Below, one piece after another: positions 14,120-22,601 of a stretch of DNA of 39,208 nucleotides. The notes beneath the pieces were generated by a model, which was given only the letters and a program-made list of their open reading frames with translations, had not been told where the DNA came from and did no database searches. The stretch covers positions 1 through 39,208 of the forward strand of contig JAHIVP010000018.1 of assembly GCA_018816335.1 (NCBI GenBank). Direction: 5' to 3'. A program made the translations under genes and the position numbers. The first letter of the stretch is position 1, and every line of letters starts with the position of its first letter. The DNA is from Nanobdellota archaeon (lineage in GTDB: Archaea; Nanobdellota; Nanobdellia; Pacearchaeales; GW2011-AR1).

Positions 14120-16324
14120 TTGATAGGGATTGGGAATGCAAAGTTGATATTTAATAAACAACCTACTTCATCTTATGATCCTGAATTTGTTTTAGATTAT
14201 TCAAATAGTGAAACTCTATATACTTCTATTGTAAGTTTTGATGAAGCAATAGATTTTGATAGTGAGATTGGACAAGAAATAACTTTATTTGGAAATGATT
14301 ATGTTGTTGGAGATAATACAAATTCTGTAGAATTAATTTTAGAAAAAGCCGGAGATAAGTTCAATATTACAACAAACGGAGAGGTTTATAAAAATGAAGA
14401 TAAGTTAGAAGGAGTTAGTGTTAGTTGGGATGGTCCTCGGTCAACTAATTATATTAGGTTTAATGTTGGAGCTCCTAATAGTAGTTCAGATGGTTTAAGA
14501 CTAAATTATTGGAATCGAAACAAAAAAATAGATCCTGTTTTTGAAACTTTTGAATTAGTATTTGATTCATTAAGTATTCCTGAAGATAGAACTGATAGAG
14601 AATGGATAGAAATTGAAACTGTTGGAGATGATAAGATGACTGTTGAATTTACAGATTGGAATGATGATGAAACAACAATACAGTGGGTTATTAATAATAC
14701 TCAAGGAGATTCTGCTGTTTATCTTCAAGTAGATTCAGATGGACATAATCTAAGTGTATTTGAAGGAGAGTTTTTGAAAAGAAATGATTATGTTGTTGTG
14801 GGTAATGAAGATTATGGAAGGTTATTGAAAGTTTCATCAATTGTTAATCAAACATCTGGATATAGTAATGATAAAGTAAAGTTTAGAGATGTGTTTTCTG
14901 GAACTACATATGAAGCAACTCTAACTAATGATGGAGTCGGAACTGTTACTGTTGGAGGAAGAGTTTATGGAGTTAGATATAAAGGATTATCATCACAATC
15001 TGAGGATGCTAGGGTTGTGTGGTTAGATTATCCTGATAGTTCAGCTGCAGATTCTAGAATTGTTTATCCAACTATTGAGACTTCAAAAGGTGCTTTGATA
15101 ATGTTTTATGAACCTGTGAGGTTTGATTCTGCAGGAGATTGGCTAAATACTTTAATGATCCCTGATGGTGATGGATATACTGATTTAACTGGGTTGCCTA
15201 GTATCCCTCCTGTTAGTGGAGGAGTAGCAAAATCATATGATGTTGGAAAATTATCTTACAATGTTGTTAGGACTTTAGACTCTACTGGAATTCAAGATTT
15301 TACAACTATTTATCTACAAGATAATAGGAATGGAATAGTTCCAATAGATATAATTAATCCTGCAATAGTTTTGATTGAAGAGGGAGATAGTGAGGCCGTG
15401 ATAATCACAGTAGAAGGTGGAGGTAATGCTGATGATGGAATTGGAGTTATGGAAGCTATTAGAACCTGGGAAGATGATAGCCAAGATTGGGAAAAGACTT
15501 TAGCTAGTGATAGTAAGAAGCAAAAAGAAGCTGATAAATATGGAACTATTATAACTATTGATTCAACTGATTCTGATCAGAAAGAAGCTGTGATAAGTTA
15601 TCCTGATGAATCTGTTTATGGGACATTTAAGTTTGTAGATACTAGTTTTTCATCTGTTGCTGTTTGTGGGAATAATGATTGTGAGAGTGATTTAGGAGAA
15701 ACATGTTCAAATTGTCCAGGAGATTGTGGATCTTGTTCTAGTAGTTCTGGTTCACCAGGTTCGAGTGGAGGAAGTACTACTTCATACACTTATACAATAA
15801 GTTCATCTCAAATACAATTAGGATATACAAAACAATTAAGAGAAAATGATAGATTAAGATTTACTAGACAAGAAGGAGGAAGTTCTGTTACTCATTATGT
15901 TAAGATTATAGATTTACAATCCAGTGGAAATAGAGTAGATATAAGAATTACTAGTAATGAGATAAATTCAAGTTTAAATGTTGGGCAGACAAAAAAATAT
16001 GATATAGATAGTGATGGATATTATGATTTGTCAATTAAATTTGAGAGAATAGTAAGTAATAAAGCTGAATTAACTTTAAAGGAAATAAATGAACAAGTAT
16101 CAAGTAGTAGTACAAGTTCAACTAGCTCTTCTGGTTCTGGAAATGATGGAAGTACAGATGGAGATAATCTTTTAGGAATTACTGAAGAAGATGAAAAGAA
16201 CATAGTAATACCTATTTTAATTGGGTTTTTAGTTATTGTAGTAATAGTTATAATTATATTATTGATTTTATTTCTAAGAAAAGGAGTAAAGAAATCTCCT
16301 TTTGTTGTTGAAAATAAAGTTTAA
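14120..16324 (+). CDS. S-layer-like surface protein, cut off from its signal peptide
   Basis: 734 residues from a TTG in the ORF track, but the frame is open back to the TAA at 14006 and there is no good start, so the gene probably begins at 13892. The body is Asp/Asn/Ser/Thr-rich beta-type sequence of the S-layer style seen in DPANN archaea, with many N-glycosylation sequons. Then follow a Cys-rich motif (CGNNDCESDLGETCSNC), a Ser/Gly linker, the domain shared with 13195 (NDRLRFTRQEGG, KIIDLQSSG, SIKFERIVSNK), a second Ser-rich linker and a C-terminal TM anchor (PILIGFLVIVVIVIIILL). Either a pseudogene, a strain variant, or a sequence error. Confidence 0.68.
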   Translation: MIGIGNAKLIFNKQPTSSYDPEFVLDYSNSETLYTSIVSFDEAIDFDSEIGQEITLFGNDYVVGDNTNSVELILEKAGDKFNITTNGEVYKNEDKLEGVSVSWDGPRSTNYIRFNVGAPNSSSDGLRLNYWNRNKKIDPVFETFELVFDSLSIPEDRTDREWIEIETVGDDKMTVEFTDWNDDETTIQWVINNTQGDSAVYLQVDSDGHNLSVFEGEFLKRNDYVVVGNEDYGRLLKVSSIVNQTSGYSNDKVKFRDVFSGTTYEATLTNDGVGTVTVGGRVYGVRYKGLSSQSEDARVVWLDYPDSSAADSRIVYPTIETSKGALIMFYEPVRFDSAGDWLNTLMIPDGDGYTDLTGLPSIPPVSGGVAKSYDVGKLSYNVVRTLDSTGIQDFTTIYLQDNRNGIVPIDIINPAIVLIEEGDSEAVIITVEGGGNADDGIGVMEAIRTWEDDSQDWEKTLASDSKKQKEADKYGTIITIDSTDSDQKEAVISYPDESVYGTFKFVDTSFSSVAVCGNNDCESDLGETCSNCPGDCGSCSSSSGSPGSSGGSTTSYTYTISSSQIQLGYTKQLRENDRLRFTRQEGGSSVTHYVKIIDLQSSGNRVDIRITSNEINSSLNVGQTKKYDIDSDGYYDLSIKFERIVSNKAELTLKEINEQVSSSSTSSTSSSGSGNDGSTDGDNLLGITEEDEKNIVIPILIGFLVIVVIVIIILLILFLRKGVKKSPFVVENKV

Positions 16325-16358
16325 ATAAATTTATAAATTATAAATCTCTATATAAAAT

Positions 16359-16628
16359 ATGAATAAATATTATTTGGTTATGGTGATGATAGGGATAATG
16401 GGAGTTGGTTTGATTGCGTATCCTTTTTTATCTGAAAAAGAAGGAGTTATGTTTAGTCCTGGTGCAGATTCAGGAAGTAATTATAATCTATATATTATGT
16501 TTGGGGTTATGTTTTTAGCGATTGATGTTGTTTTTTTTATTATTATAAGAAGTGCAAAAAAAGTTTTTGAAAAAAATGTTGAACAAGAGCTAAAGGAAAA
16601 GGAAGAGATTAAAAACCCTAATTCTTAA
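16359..16628 (+). CDS. Small two-helix membrane protein, FSPG family
   Basis: 89 residues: N-terminal helix, VMFSPGADSGS loop, second helix (MFGVMFLAIDVVFFIII) and a lysine/glutamate-rich tail. Same plan and motif as the protein at 12906. It starts 34 nt after the S-layer-like gene with its own TATA-like TTTATAAATTA. Function unknown; position suggests a role at the cell envelope. Confidence 0.72.
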   Translation: MNKYYLVMVMIGIMGVGLIAYPFLSEKEGVMFSPGADSGSNYNLYIMFGVMFLAIDVVFFIIIRSAKKVFEKNVEQELKEKEEIKNPNS

Positions 16629-16638
16629 TTTACTTTAT

Positions 16639-17076
16639 ATGATGCCTAAAACCCATATTTATTTTGGAATATTATTTGCTGGTTTGATATATTTAGTTTT
16701 TCCTGTAATTGGAATTGTTGGATTTTTAGTTTTGTTATCAGCTAGTATTTTAATTGATATTGATCATTATTCAATTTATGTTTGGAGAAAAAAAGATTTT
16801 AGTTATAAACGGTCTGTAGAGTGGTTTTTAGATTTGCAAAAAAAAGAGACATTTGAGAAAAGAGTTTCACCTATTTCTCTTTTGCACACAGTTGAAGTTT
16901 TAGCTGTTATTGGTGTTTTGGCGTTTTTTAATCAGATTTTTCTTTTTATTTTTGTGGCGTTTATGTTTCATTCTATTTGTGATACAGGTTTAATGGTTTA
17001 TGAAGGAAAGTTTTTTGCTAGAGAGTATTCTTTAATTAGATATTTGAAAGATTATCATCATCCGAGGTATATATGA
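16639..17076 (+). CDS. Membrane-bound metal-dependent hydrolase-like protein (YdjM/DUF457-like)
   Basis: 145 residues with four hydrophobic segments. It begins MPKTHIYFGILFAG and has DIDHYS after TM2, LLHTVE before TM3 and HSICD after TM4, the His/Asp pattern of the YdjM-type integral membrane hydrolase family. Length is at the short end. Two adjacent ATGs are possible starts. It follows the FSPG gene by ten bases and is probably co-transcribed. Assignment rests on motif pattern only. Confidence 0.6.
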   Translation: MMPKTHIYFGILFAGLIYLVFPVIGIVGFLVLLSASILIDIDHYSIYVWRKKDFSYKRSVEWFLDLQKKETFEKRVSPISLLHTVEVLAVIGVLAFFNQIFLFIFVAFMFHSICDTGLMVYEGKFFAREYSLIRYLKDYHHPRYI

Positions 17077-17130
17077 AAATATATGTTTTTTTGTACATAT
17101 TAATATAAATGATTTGTTTCTAGAAAGATT

Positions 17131-17742
17131 ATGAATTATTTGAAGTATGTAGGGTTAGTTGGTTTATTGAGCTCTATTGTTGGTTGTAGTGTTGAGAAAG
17201 TTGAGATTCCTAGATCTAAAGATGTTGTTCAAACTATGCCTTCAACAAGGAGCTCTGAAACTCAACCATCTAGTACTCAACCAATTGAAAAAAGTGATTT
17301 AAATTGGTTCAATGGAAAAGGAAGAGATAATAGTGATTATGAAATAGTTCTTAGAGTTCCTAAAGGAAAGATGAGAGAAAAAGCTGTTGAATGTTATGTT
17401 AATACAATAAAAGAAGTTCAGAGGAATATAATAGCTTCAGGAAGTTTTAGTTATAGATTTATTGAAGGATTAGATCAAGAAGAATTAGTAATAAGAAGTA
17501 AGGGGAATGAAGATAAATTTACATTTAATATATTTAGAAGAAGTGAAAAACGAGTTTTGGCAGATCCTACAATAAGATATTATGGATGGAGGATATCAAG
17601 AGTATTAGAAAAATGGGAAAGTGTTGAAGACGGATATCCAATACCTAAATTTGATGGATTAAATATGGAGAGGTATGGAAATATAAAAGGAATTTGGGAA
17701 AAAATTAGGAAAAAAAGAATGGAAAAACTAAGAGTTGATTAA
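17131..17742 (+). CDS. Predicted lipoprotein, function unknown
   Basis: 203 residues. A short signal peptide ends in a lipobox, SSIVGC, with Cys19 as the expected lipidation site. A Ser/Thr/Gln/Pro-rich tether (PSTRSSETQPSSTQPIEKS) follows, then a compact, charged domain of about 140 residues (YEIVLRVPKGKMREKAV...WRISRVLEKWESVEDG) that I do not recognise. Likely anchored on the outer face of the membrane. Own upstream AT-rich promoter region. Confidence 0.7.
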   Translation: MNYLKYVGLVGLLSSIVGCSVEKVEIPRSKDVVQTMPSTRSSETQPSSTQPIEKSDLNWFNGKGRDNSDYEIVLRVPKGKMREKAVECYVNTIKEVQRNIIASGSFSYRFIEGLDQEELVIRSKGNEDKFTFNIFRRSEKRVLADPTIRYYGWRISRVLEKWESVEDGYPIPKFDGLNMERYGNIKGIWEKIRKKRMEKLRVD

Positions 17743-17781
17743 GATAGAAAGTATTAAAAGTTTGAAATACAAGTAATTTTT

Positions 17782-19551
17782 ATGGAAGAGGAAGAGAAAA
17801 AGAGCAATGGAATTTTAGATAAAACAATTGATTTTATGTTTTCTAATGATAAAAGAAAGTGGTTAGTTTTAATTTTTATTTTAGGAATTGTTTTGAGATT
17901 TATATTTGTTAGGAATATTTCTGCTTTAGGTGATGAGATGGTTCACGGACCTCATGCGATTGGATTTTTACATTCTGGATTAATAAGTACAATTGCTCAT
18001 TCACCATTATGGTTTTATTTAACAGATTTAGCTCATTTGATTTTTGGAGTTACAATGTTTTCATCTAGATTTTTGTCTTTTTTTTATGGGTCAATTACAA
18101 TTATATTAATTTACCTTATATCTTCAAAAGTTTTTAGTAGAAGAGTTGGTATTTTGTCTGCGTTTGTGATGGCGATTTCATATTATCATATTAGGTTTAC
18201 TTTAATGGAAATGGATGTTGCTTTGATTTTTTTTATGTTGCTTGCGGCTTATTCATTTATTTTGTCAATGGAAAAAGGAAAATTTCCATACTTGGCTGCT
18301 ATTGCAATTGGAGTTGCTGCTTTAATCAAAACACTTTCTTTGTTTTTTGTTCCTGCTTTTATTATAGGATTTTTTATTTTTAATAATAAAGCAAAAATTA
18401 GTGAGAATATCAAAAAGATAATCTGGTTTGGTTTGATTATAATGTTGATTTTTTCTCCAATATTGATTCATAATTATTTGTGGTATAAAGATAAAGGGAT
18501 GGTTGATATTTATTTTGCGCAGTATTTTGTTCCGGAAGTTAGGCCGAATTATGCAGATCAAGCTGGATATGATTCTGGGTTTTTGTATTTGAGATTTTTT
18601 GAAGGTGTGAAAACAATGTCTGTTTCGATTTTTAAACAAGATCCTTTAATTGTTCCTTTGGGAGTTTTAGGTTTTATATTTGCATTTGGATTAAGAAATA
18701 AACGGAAGTATTGGTGGTTTTTGGTTGCGTTTCAATTGTCAGGATTTATATTTTTGATTTTATCAAACTGGTTAACTACACATTATAGTACAATGTCTCC
18801 TTTGTTAGCATTATTTGCAGGATTTTTTATAGATAGAGTTTCAAGAAGTTTTAAGGAGATTGATTATAAAAAAGTTATAACTGTGATTATAATAATTTTG
18901 TTAGGATTTCAGTTATATATGTTGTGGCCTCATCTTAGTTCAAGGGCTGGGATTTCACAGATGAGAGATTATGCAATTAATAGTATGGATACAAATTCTA
19001 TTGTAGTTGTTGATTCGAGAATTTATCGAGGGAGAATTGTTTTTATGTTTCATGATTTTCATTATATTGAGTCTAGTTTTTTTCCTCAAGTTTATGCTAT
19101 GAGTCAGAATATATCTGGAGAGGATATTCCAATGAAAGTTTATTTTATTGAATGTGTACCTGATGATTGTGGATGGGGAACAGTAGGAAATGGTCCTTTA
19201 AATGATAGCTCTGAACAAATAGTAGAATCTTTTAAATCAATTGCAAATCCTGAAAAAATTATATATGGAGGTGGAGGTTATGGTGATTTTACAGGAGAAG
19301 AACATTTGAAAGTTTATTCAACAACTATTGGATTAAAGCGAGAAGTAATTCCTACTATTGATTCAACACATAGTTGGTTTTATTATCCTGTGAACTATGA
19401 ACCTAAAGAACAAATATATGATATATATGATGTGAATGGAAGTTTAGATAATTTGATATATAAGTTTGCTTGGTTAATTACAATATTATCAATTATAATT
19501 GCTATTTTACTTGCTTTTTATCCATTCTATAAAATATATAAAGAATCTTAA
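17782..19551 (+). CDS. GT-C glycosyltransferase (ArnT/PMT-like, lipid-linked sugar donor)
   Basis: 589 residues. After a cytosolic N-terminus and TM1, the first outside loop has NISALGDEMVHGPHAIGF near residue 50, whose Asp-Glu pair fits the catalytic acid of the PMT/ArnT/AglS-like GT-C superfamily. About a dozen TM helices extend to residue ~375, then an external soluble domain (SIVVVDSRIYRGRIVF, ECVPDDCGWG), and a last TM helix near the end. Such enzymes move sugars from dolichyl phosphate to proteins or glycans outside the membrane. It opens the surface-glycan block; acceptor unknown. Confidence 0.82.
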   Translation: MEEEEKKSNGILDKTIDFMFSNDKRKWLVLIFILGIVLRFIFVRNISALGDEMVHGPHAIGFLHSGLISTIAHSPLWFYLTDLAHLIFGVTMFSSRFLSFFYGSITIILIYLISSKVFSRRVGILSAFVMAISYYHIRFTLMEMDVALIFFMLLAAYSFILSMEKGKFPYLAAIAIGVAALIKTLSLFFVPAFIIGFFIFNNKAKISENIKKIIWFGLIIMLIFSPILIHNYLWYKDKGMVDIYFAQYFVPEVRPNYADQAGYDSGFLYLRFFEGVKTMSVSIFKQDPLIVPLGVLGFIFAFGLRNKRKYWWFLVAFQLSGFIFLILSNWLTTHYSTMSPLLALFAGFFIDRVSRSFKEIDYKKVITVIIIILLGFQLYMLWPHLSSRAGISQMRDYAINSMDTNSIVVVDSRIYRGRIVFMFHDFHYIESSFFPQVYAMSQNISGEDIPMKVYFIECVPDDCGWGTVGNGPLNDSSEQIVESFKSIANPEKIIYGGGGYGDFTGEEHLKVYSTTIGLKREVIPTIDSTHSWFYYPVNYEPKEQIYDIYDVNGSLDNLIYKFAWLITILSIIIAILLAFYPFYKIYKES

Positions 19552-19606
19552 TAAATGAAAAGTTGAGCACAAGAATCTTTTTAAATTGAGTTAATTATAC
19601 AAATAA

Positions 19607-21010
19607 ATGAAATTAATGTTGATTGTTCCTCCAAATACTTTAGAAGAGAGGTATGGGAGTTTATCTGGAATTGGAACTTTGTATCCTCCACTTGGTTTGG
19701 CTTATTTAGCTGCTTATGCTGAAGAAAAAGGACATGAAGTAAAAGTTATAGATTCTGAAGCAGAAGGGTATGGTTATGAAGATATAAATAAAATAGCTAA
19801 GAAATTTGAACCTGATTTAGTTGGGATGTCAACTTATTGTACAACTTTGAATAAAGCTTATAGAGTTGCTGAAAATCTGAAGAAAATTATTGATGTGAAA
19901 GTTGTTTTGGGAGGTGCTCAAGCTACTCTTGAACCTGAGAAAACATTAAGTAATAAAAATATTGATTTTGTTATTTATGGGGAAGGAGAAAAAAGTTTAG
20001 GTGAGTTAATGGAAGTTTTAAATGGGGATGTAAAGGAATTTTCTAAAGTTAAAGGTTTAGTATATAAAAATTCTAAAGGTGAGATAAAAGTAAATAAAAA
20101 AAGAGAGTTGATAAAAGATTTAGATGAGATTCCTTTACCTGCAAGGCATCACTTTCCTATGAATTTGTATCATTCATCTGCTAATTTAAGAGGTAAGAGG
20201 ACTTTGAATATTATGACTTCTAGGGGTTGTCCTTATCAGTGTACATATTGTGCTGGGTCTTTAATTTTTGGAACAAATTTTAGGTTTGTTTCAACAGATA
20301 AAGTAATTGAAGAAATTAAACAAATGAGAGATGAGTATAAAATAGATAGTATTCAATTTTATGATGAAACATTTACTGTTAATAGAAAAAGAGTGATAGA
20401 GCTTTGTGATAAGATGATAAAGGATAAATTGAATTTGACATGGAGTTGTTTTACTCGTGTTAATTTAGTTGATAAAGAATTGTTGAAGAAGATGAAGGAT
20501 GCTGGGTGTTATTTAATTTTTTATGGTTTTGAATCTGGAGTTCAGAGATTGTTGAATATGATAAATAAAGGGATAACCTTAGAGCAATCATTGAAGGCTG
20601 TTAAGATGACTCATGAAGTTGGGATTGAAACATGGGGAAGTTTTATTTTAGGTTTGCCTTCTGAAACAAAAGAGGAAACAAAAGAGACAATTGAGTTTGC
20701 TTTGAAACTTAATCCAACTTTTATTCAGTTTCCGATTGCTATTCCTTTTCCTGGAACAAAAATGCATGAGCAAGCTTTGCAACACGGAAAGTTGAAAGAA
20801 GATTGGGATAATTTTACTGCCTGGGATGAAGTTGTTTATGTTACAAAAGGAAGAAGTGAAAAAGAGTTAAAAGAGGCTGTGAAAAATGCATATAAGAAGT
20901 TTTATTTACGGCCGAGTTATATAATTAATAGAATGAAGAGTATATACAAACTACCAATTAAAAATTCTTTTGCACTTGCAAAGGCTGCGTTTTTGACGTT
21001 TATTAAATGA
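19607..21010 (+). CDS. B12-binding-type radical SAM enzyme
   Basis: 467 residues. An N-terminal cobalamin-binding-like Rossmann domain (PPLGLAYLAAYAEEKGHEVKVID, VVLGGAQATLEPE, IYGEGE) is followed by a radical SAM barrel with CPYQCTYC near residues 207-214 and a GFESG motif. The cluster of three Cys holds the 4Fe-4S that cleaves SAM. Members include methyltransferases and ring-forming or oxidative enzymes; the substrate is unknown. Its stop overlaps the next glycosyltransferase start by four bases, so it probably acts on a glycan or lipid-linked intermediate. Confidence 0.87.
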   Translation: MKLMLIVPPNTLEERYGSLSGIGTLYPPLGLAYLAAYAEEKGHEVKVIDSEAEGYGYEDINKIAKKFEPDLVGMSTYCTTLNKAYRVAENLKKIIDVKVVLGGAQATLEPEKTLSNKNIDFVIYGEGEKSLGELMEVLNGDVKEFSKVKGLVYKNSKGEIKVNKKRELIKDLDEIPLPARHHFPMNLYHSSANLRGKRTLNIMTSRGCPYQCTYCAGSLIFGTNFRFVSTDKVIEEIKQMRDEYKIDSIQFYDETFTVNRKRVIELCDKMIKDKLNLTWSCFTRVNLVDKELLKKMKDAGCYLIFYGFESGVQRLLNMINKGITLEQSLKAVKMTHEVGIETWGSFILGLPSETKEETKETIEFALKLNPTFIQFPIAIPFPGTKMHEQALQHGKLKEDWDNFTAWDEVVYVTKGRSEKELKEAVKNAYKKFYLRPSYIINRMKSIYKLPIKNSFALAKAAFLTFIK

Positions 21011-21696
21011 AACTAAGTGTAATAATGCCAGCATATAATGAAGAGGCTTCTATTAGAGAGATAATTAAAAAAGTTCAGGCTGTTAAAATTGATAAAGAGA
21101 TAATTATAGTTGATGATGGAAGTACTGATAAGACTAGAGAGATATTAACAGAGTTAAGTAAGAAGAATAAGGAGATGAAAGTTGTTTTTCATAAGAAGAA
21201 TGGTGGGAAGAGTACTGCTGTTAGGACAGGAATTGAACATGCTACTGGAGATATTATAATTATACAAGATGCTGATTTAGAATATGATCCTGAAGATTAT
21301 TATAAGTTGGTTGAACCGATTGTAAGTGGAAAAGCTAAGGTTGTTTATGGTTCGAGATTTTATACAAAAGATAAAAGGCCTTCTTTGAGAAATAAGTATT
21401 TTTGGGGAACAAGAACATTGACAATAATGGCTAATGTTCTTTATGGAGCAGGTATAACTGATGAACCAACTTGTTACAAAGTTTTTGATGCTAAGGTTTT
21501 GAAATCTATTCCTTTGAAATCTAAGAGGTTTGAGTTTTGTCCAGAGGTTACTGCTAAGGTTAGGAAGAGAGGTTATAAAATTCATGAGCTTCCTATTAAT
21601 TATTATCCAAGAACTGTTGAAGAGGGGAAGAAGATAAATTGGAAGGATGGGGTGGAGGCTGTGTGGACTTTGATTAAGTATAGGTTTGTTGATTGA
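21007..21696 (+). CDS. GT2 family glycosyltransferase (DPM synthase-like)
   Basis: 229 residues, a single GT-A domain without TM helices. It starts LSVIMPAYNEEASIREII, has VDDGSTD near residue 38 and QDADLEYDPEDY near 91 (the DxD metal site), and ends after ELPINYYPR...KINWKDGVEAVW, all like dolichyl-phosphate mannose/glucose synthases. It would charge dolichyl phosphate with a sugar that the GT-C enzyme at 17782 could use. Translationally coupled to the radical SAM gene by ATGA overlap. Confidence 0.88.
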   Translation: MKLSVIMPAYNEEASIREIIKKVQAVKIDKEIIIVDDGSTDKTREILTELSKKNKEMKVVFHKKNGGKSTAVRTGIEHATGDIIIIQDADLEYDPEDYYKLVEPIVSGKAKVVYGSRFYTKDKRPSLRNKYFWGTRTLTIMANVLYGAGITDEPTCYKVFDAKVLKSIPLKSKRFEFCPEVTAKVRKRGYKIHELPINYYPRTVEEGKKINWKDGVEAVWTLIKYRFVD

Positions 21697-21833
21697 AATA
21701 CCCTCCTGCGAAATCCGCTCCTTTGTCGCTTTCCCATTTCGCACCCAAAAAATTATTAATATCTAAAACACAAGTATTTATTTTTAATATCTTAAACTTT
21801 ATAAGGAGAGTTATAATTTAATATTTAATAAAT
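21697..21833. repeat. Intergenic inverted repeat
   Basis: TGCGAAAT (21707-21714) and ATTTCGCA (21736-21743) flank a 21-nt pyrimidine-rich loop just after the glycosyltransferase stop. It may act as a terminator or be another hairpin element. The rest is an AT-rich promoter stretch for the methyltransferase. Confidence 0.5.
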
Positions 21834-22427
21834 ATGGGGACAATAGACAGATATATACAAGATAATTGGCTGAGACCGATTCGGTTAAAAGCTATATTGA
21901 AAATTCTGAATAAACTTCCTGGAGGAAGTGTGTTAGATGTGGGTTGTATGGATGATTATTTGTTAAAGAGAATTGATAGAAAGAAGTTTGATTATTCTGG
22001 AATTGATATTGAACCTCTTGTTGAACATGATAAGATTATGAAGAAGAGTGTTGAGGAATTAATTAAAGGGAAGAACCCTCAGAAATCAAAGATTTCTGGG
22101 GCCACAAAATCCAAGACTGCGCCTTCGCGCAGAAATAGTGAGGATTTTGATGGTTATGATATTGTAATTGCGACAGAAGTTTTGGAGCATGTTGATGATC
22201 CTGTAGATGCTATGAAGAAGATAAAAGGTTTGTCGAAGAGGTTTGTGTTAGTTTCTGTTCCTAATGAACCATGGTTTATGTTAGCAAGGGGTTTTGCGCC
22301 TGATAGAGAACATCTTTGGACAATTAGGCCTTGGACACTTGATAAGAACTTTGGTAAGCCTGTATTGACTCAAAAAGCTTGTTTTAGAAGGAGCCATATT
22401 GCTTTGTATGATTTGAGTAAGAATTAA
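21834..22427 (+). CDS. SAM-dependent methyltransferase (class I) with an in-frame hairpin insertion
   Basis: 197 residues. Motif I is SVLDVGCMDDYLLKRI near residue 35, an acidic IDIE follows, and YDIVIATEVLEHVDDP is motif II/post-II, typical of UbiE/Methyltransf_11-like enzymes. Between them lies an extra basic, low-complexity stretch (PQKSKISGATKSKTAPSRRN) encoded exactly by the hairpin element at 22077-22153. Without it the protein would have a normal core length. Position in the glycan block suggests a sugar or lipid acceptor. Whether the enzyme still works with the insert is open. Confidence 0.8.
   Translation: MGTIDRYIQDNWLRPIRLKAILKILNKLPGGSVLDVGCMDDYLLKRIDRKKFDYSGIDIEPLVEHDKIMKKSVEELIKGKNPQKSKISGATKSKTAPSRRNSEDFDGYDIVIATEVLEHVDDPVDAMKKIKGLSKRFVLVSVPNEPWFMLARGFAPDREHLWTIRPWTLDKNFGKPVLTQKACFRRSHIALYDLSKN
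22077..22153. repeat. Two-hairpin element inserted in the methyltransferase gene
   Basis: Hairpin 1 is an 11-bp stem, CCTCAGAAATC/GATTTCTGGGG, with loop AAA (22077-22101). Hairpin 2 (22102-22153) has outer CCA/TGG and AAAATCC/GGATTTT, and inner CTGCGC-CTTC-GCGCAG flanked by AAGA and AAATAGTGA. It is the same plan as 9355-9433 with compensating base changes, and shares CAAAATC arms with hairpins at 37-57 and 2390-2408. The reading frame stays open through it. Confidence 0.75.
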
Positions 22428-22601
22428 GAGTTTTAAAGCCACCACCCCAACTCGATAACCTCGGAGCTCGGTTATCTTGTTTTAAGGAATTATTAATGTA
22501 AGAAATTTCAAAATAGATTAAATAGTATTAAAAAATTATGTTAATTAACACTTTATCTAGAGTAAATAAATCTTTAAATAATCAAAAATTTATGGTGAGG
22601 T
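22428..22601. repeat. Intergenic hairpin with GCCACCACCCC motif
   Basis: GCCACCACCCC (22438-22448) is the reverse complement of 239-249 in the left-edge array. It is followed by GATAACC/GGTTATC (22454-22476) closing a TCGGAGCTC loop. The remainder is AT-rich with a probable TATA (TCTTTAAATAATC) before the next gene. Confidence 0.5.

Noticed and set aside
21277-21744. 155-residue minus-strand ORF
   Set aside because: Antisense to the GT2 gene, with no motif and no promoter.
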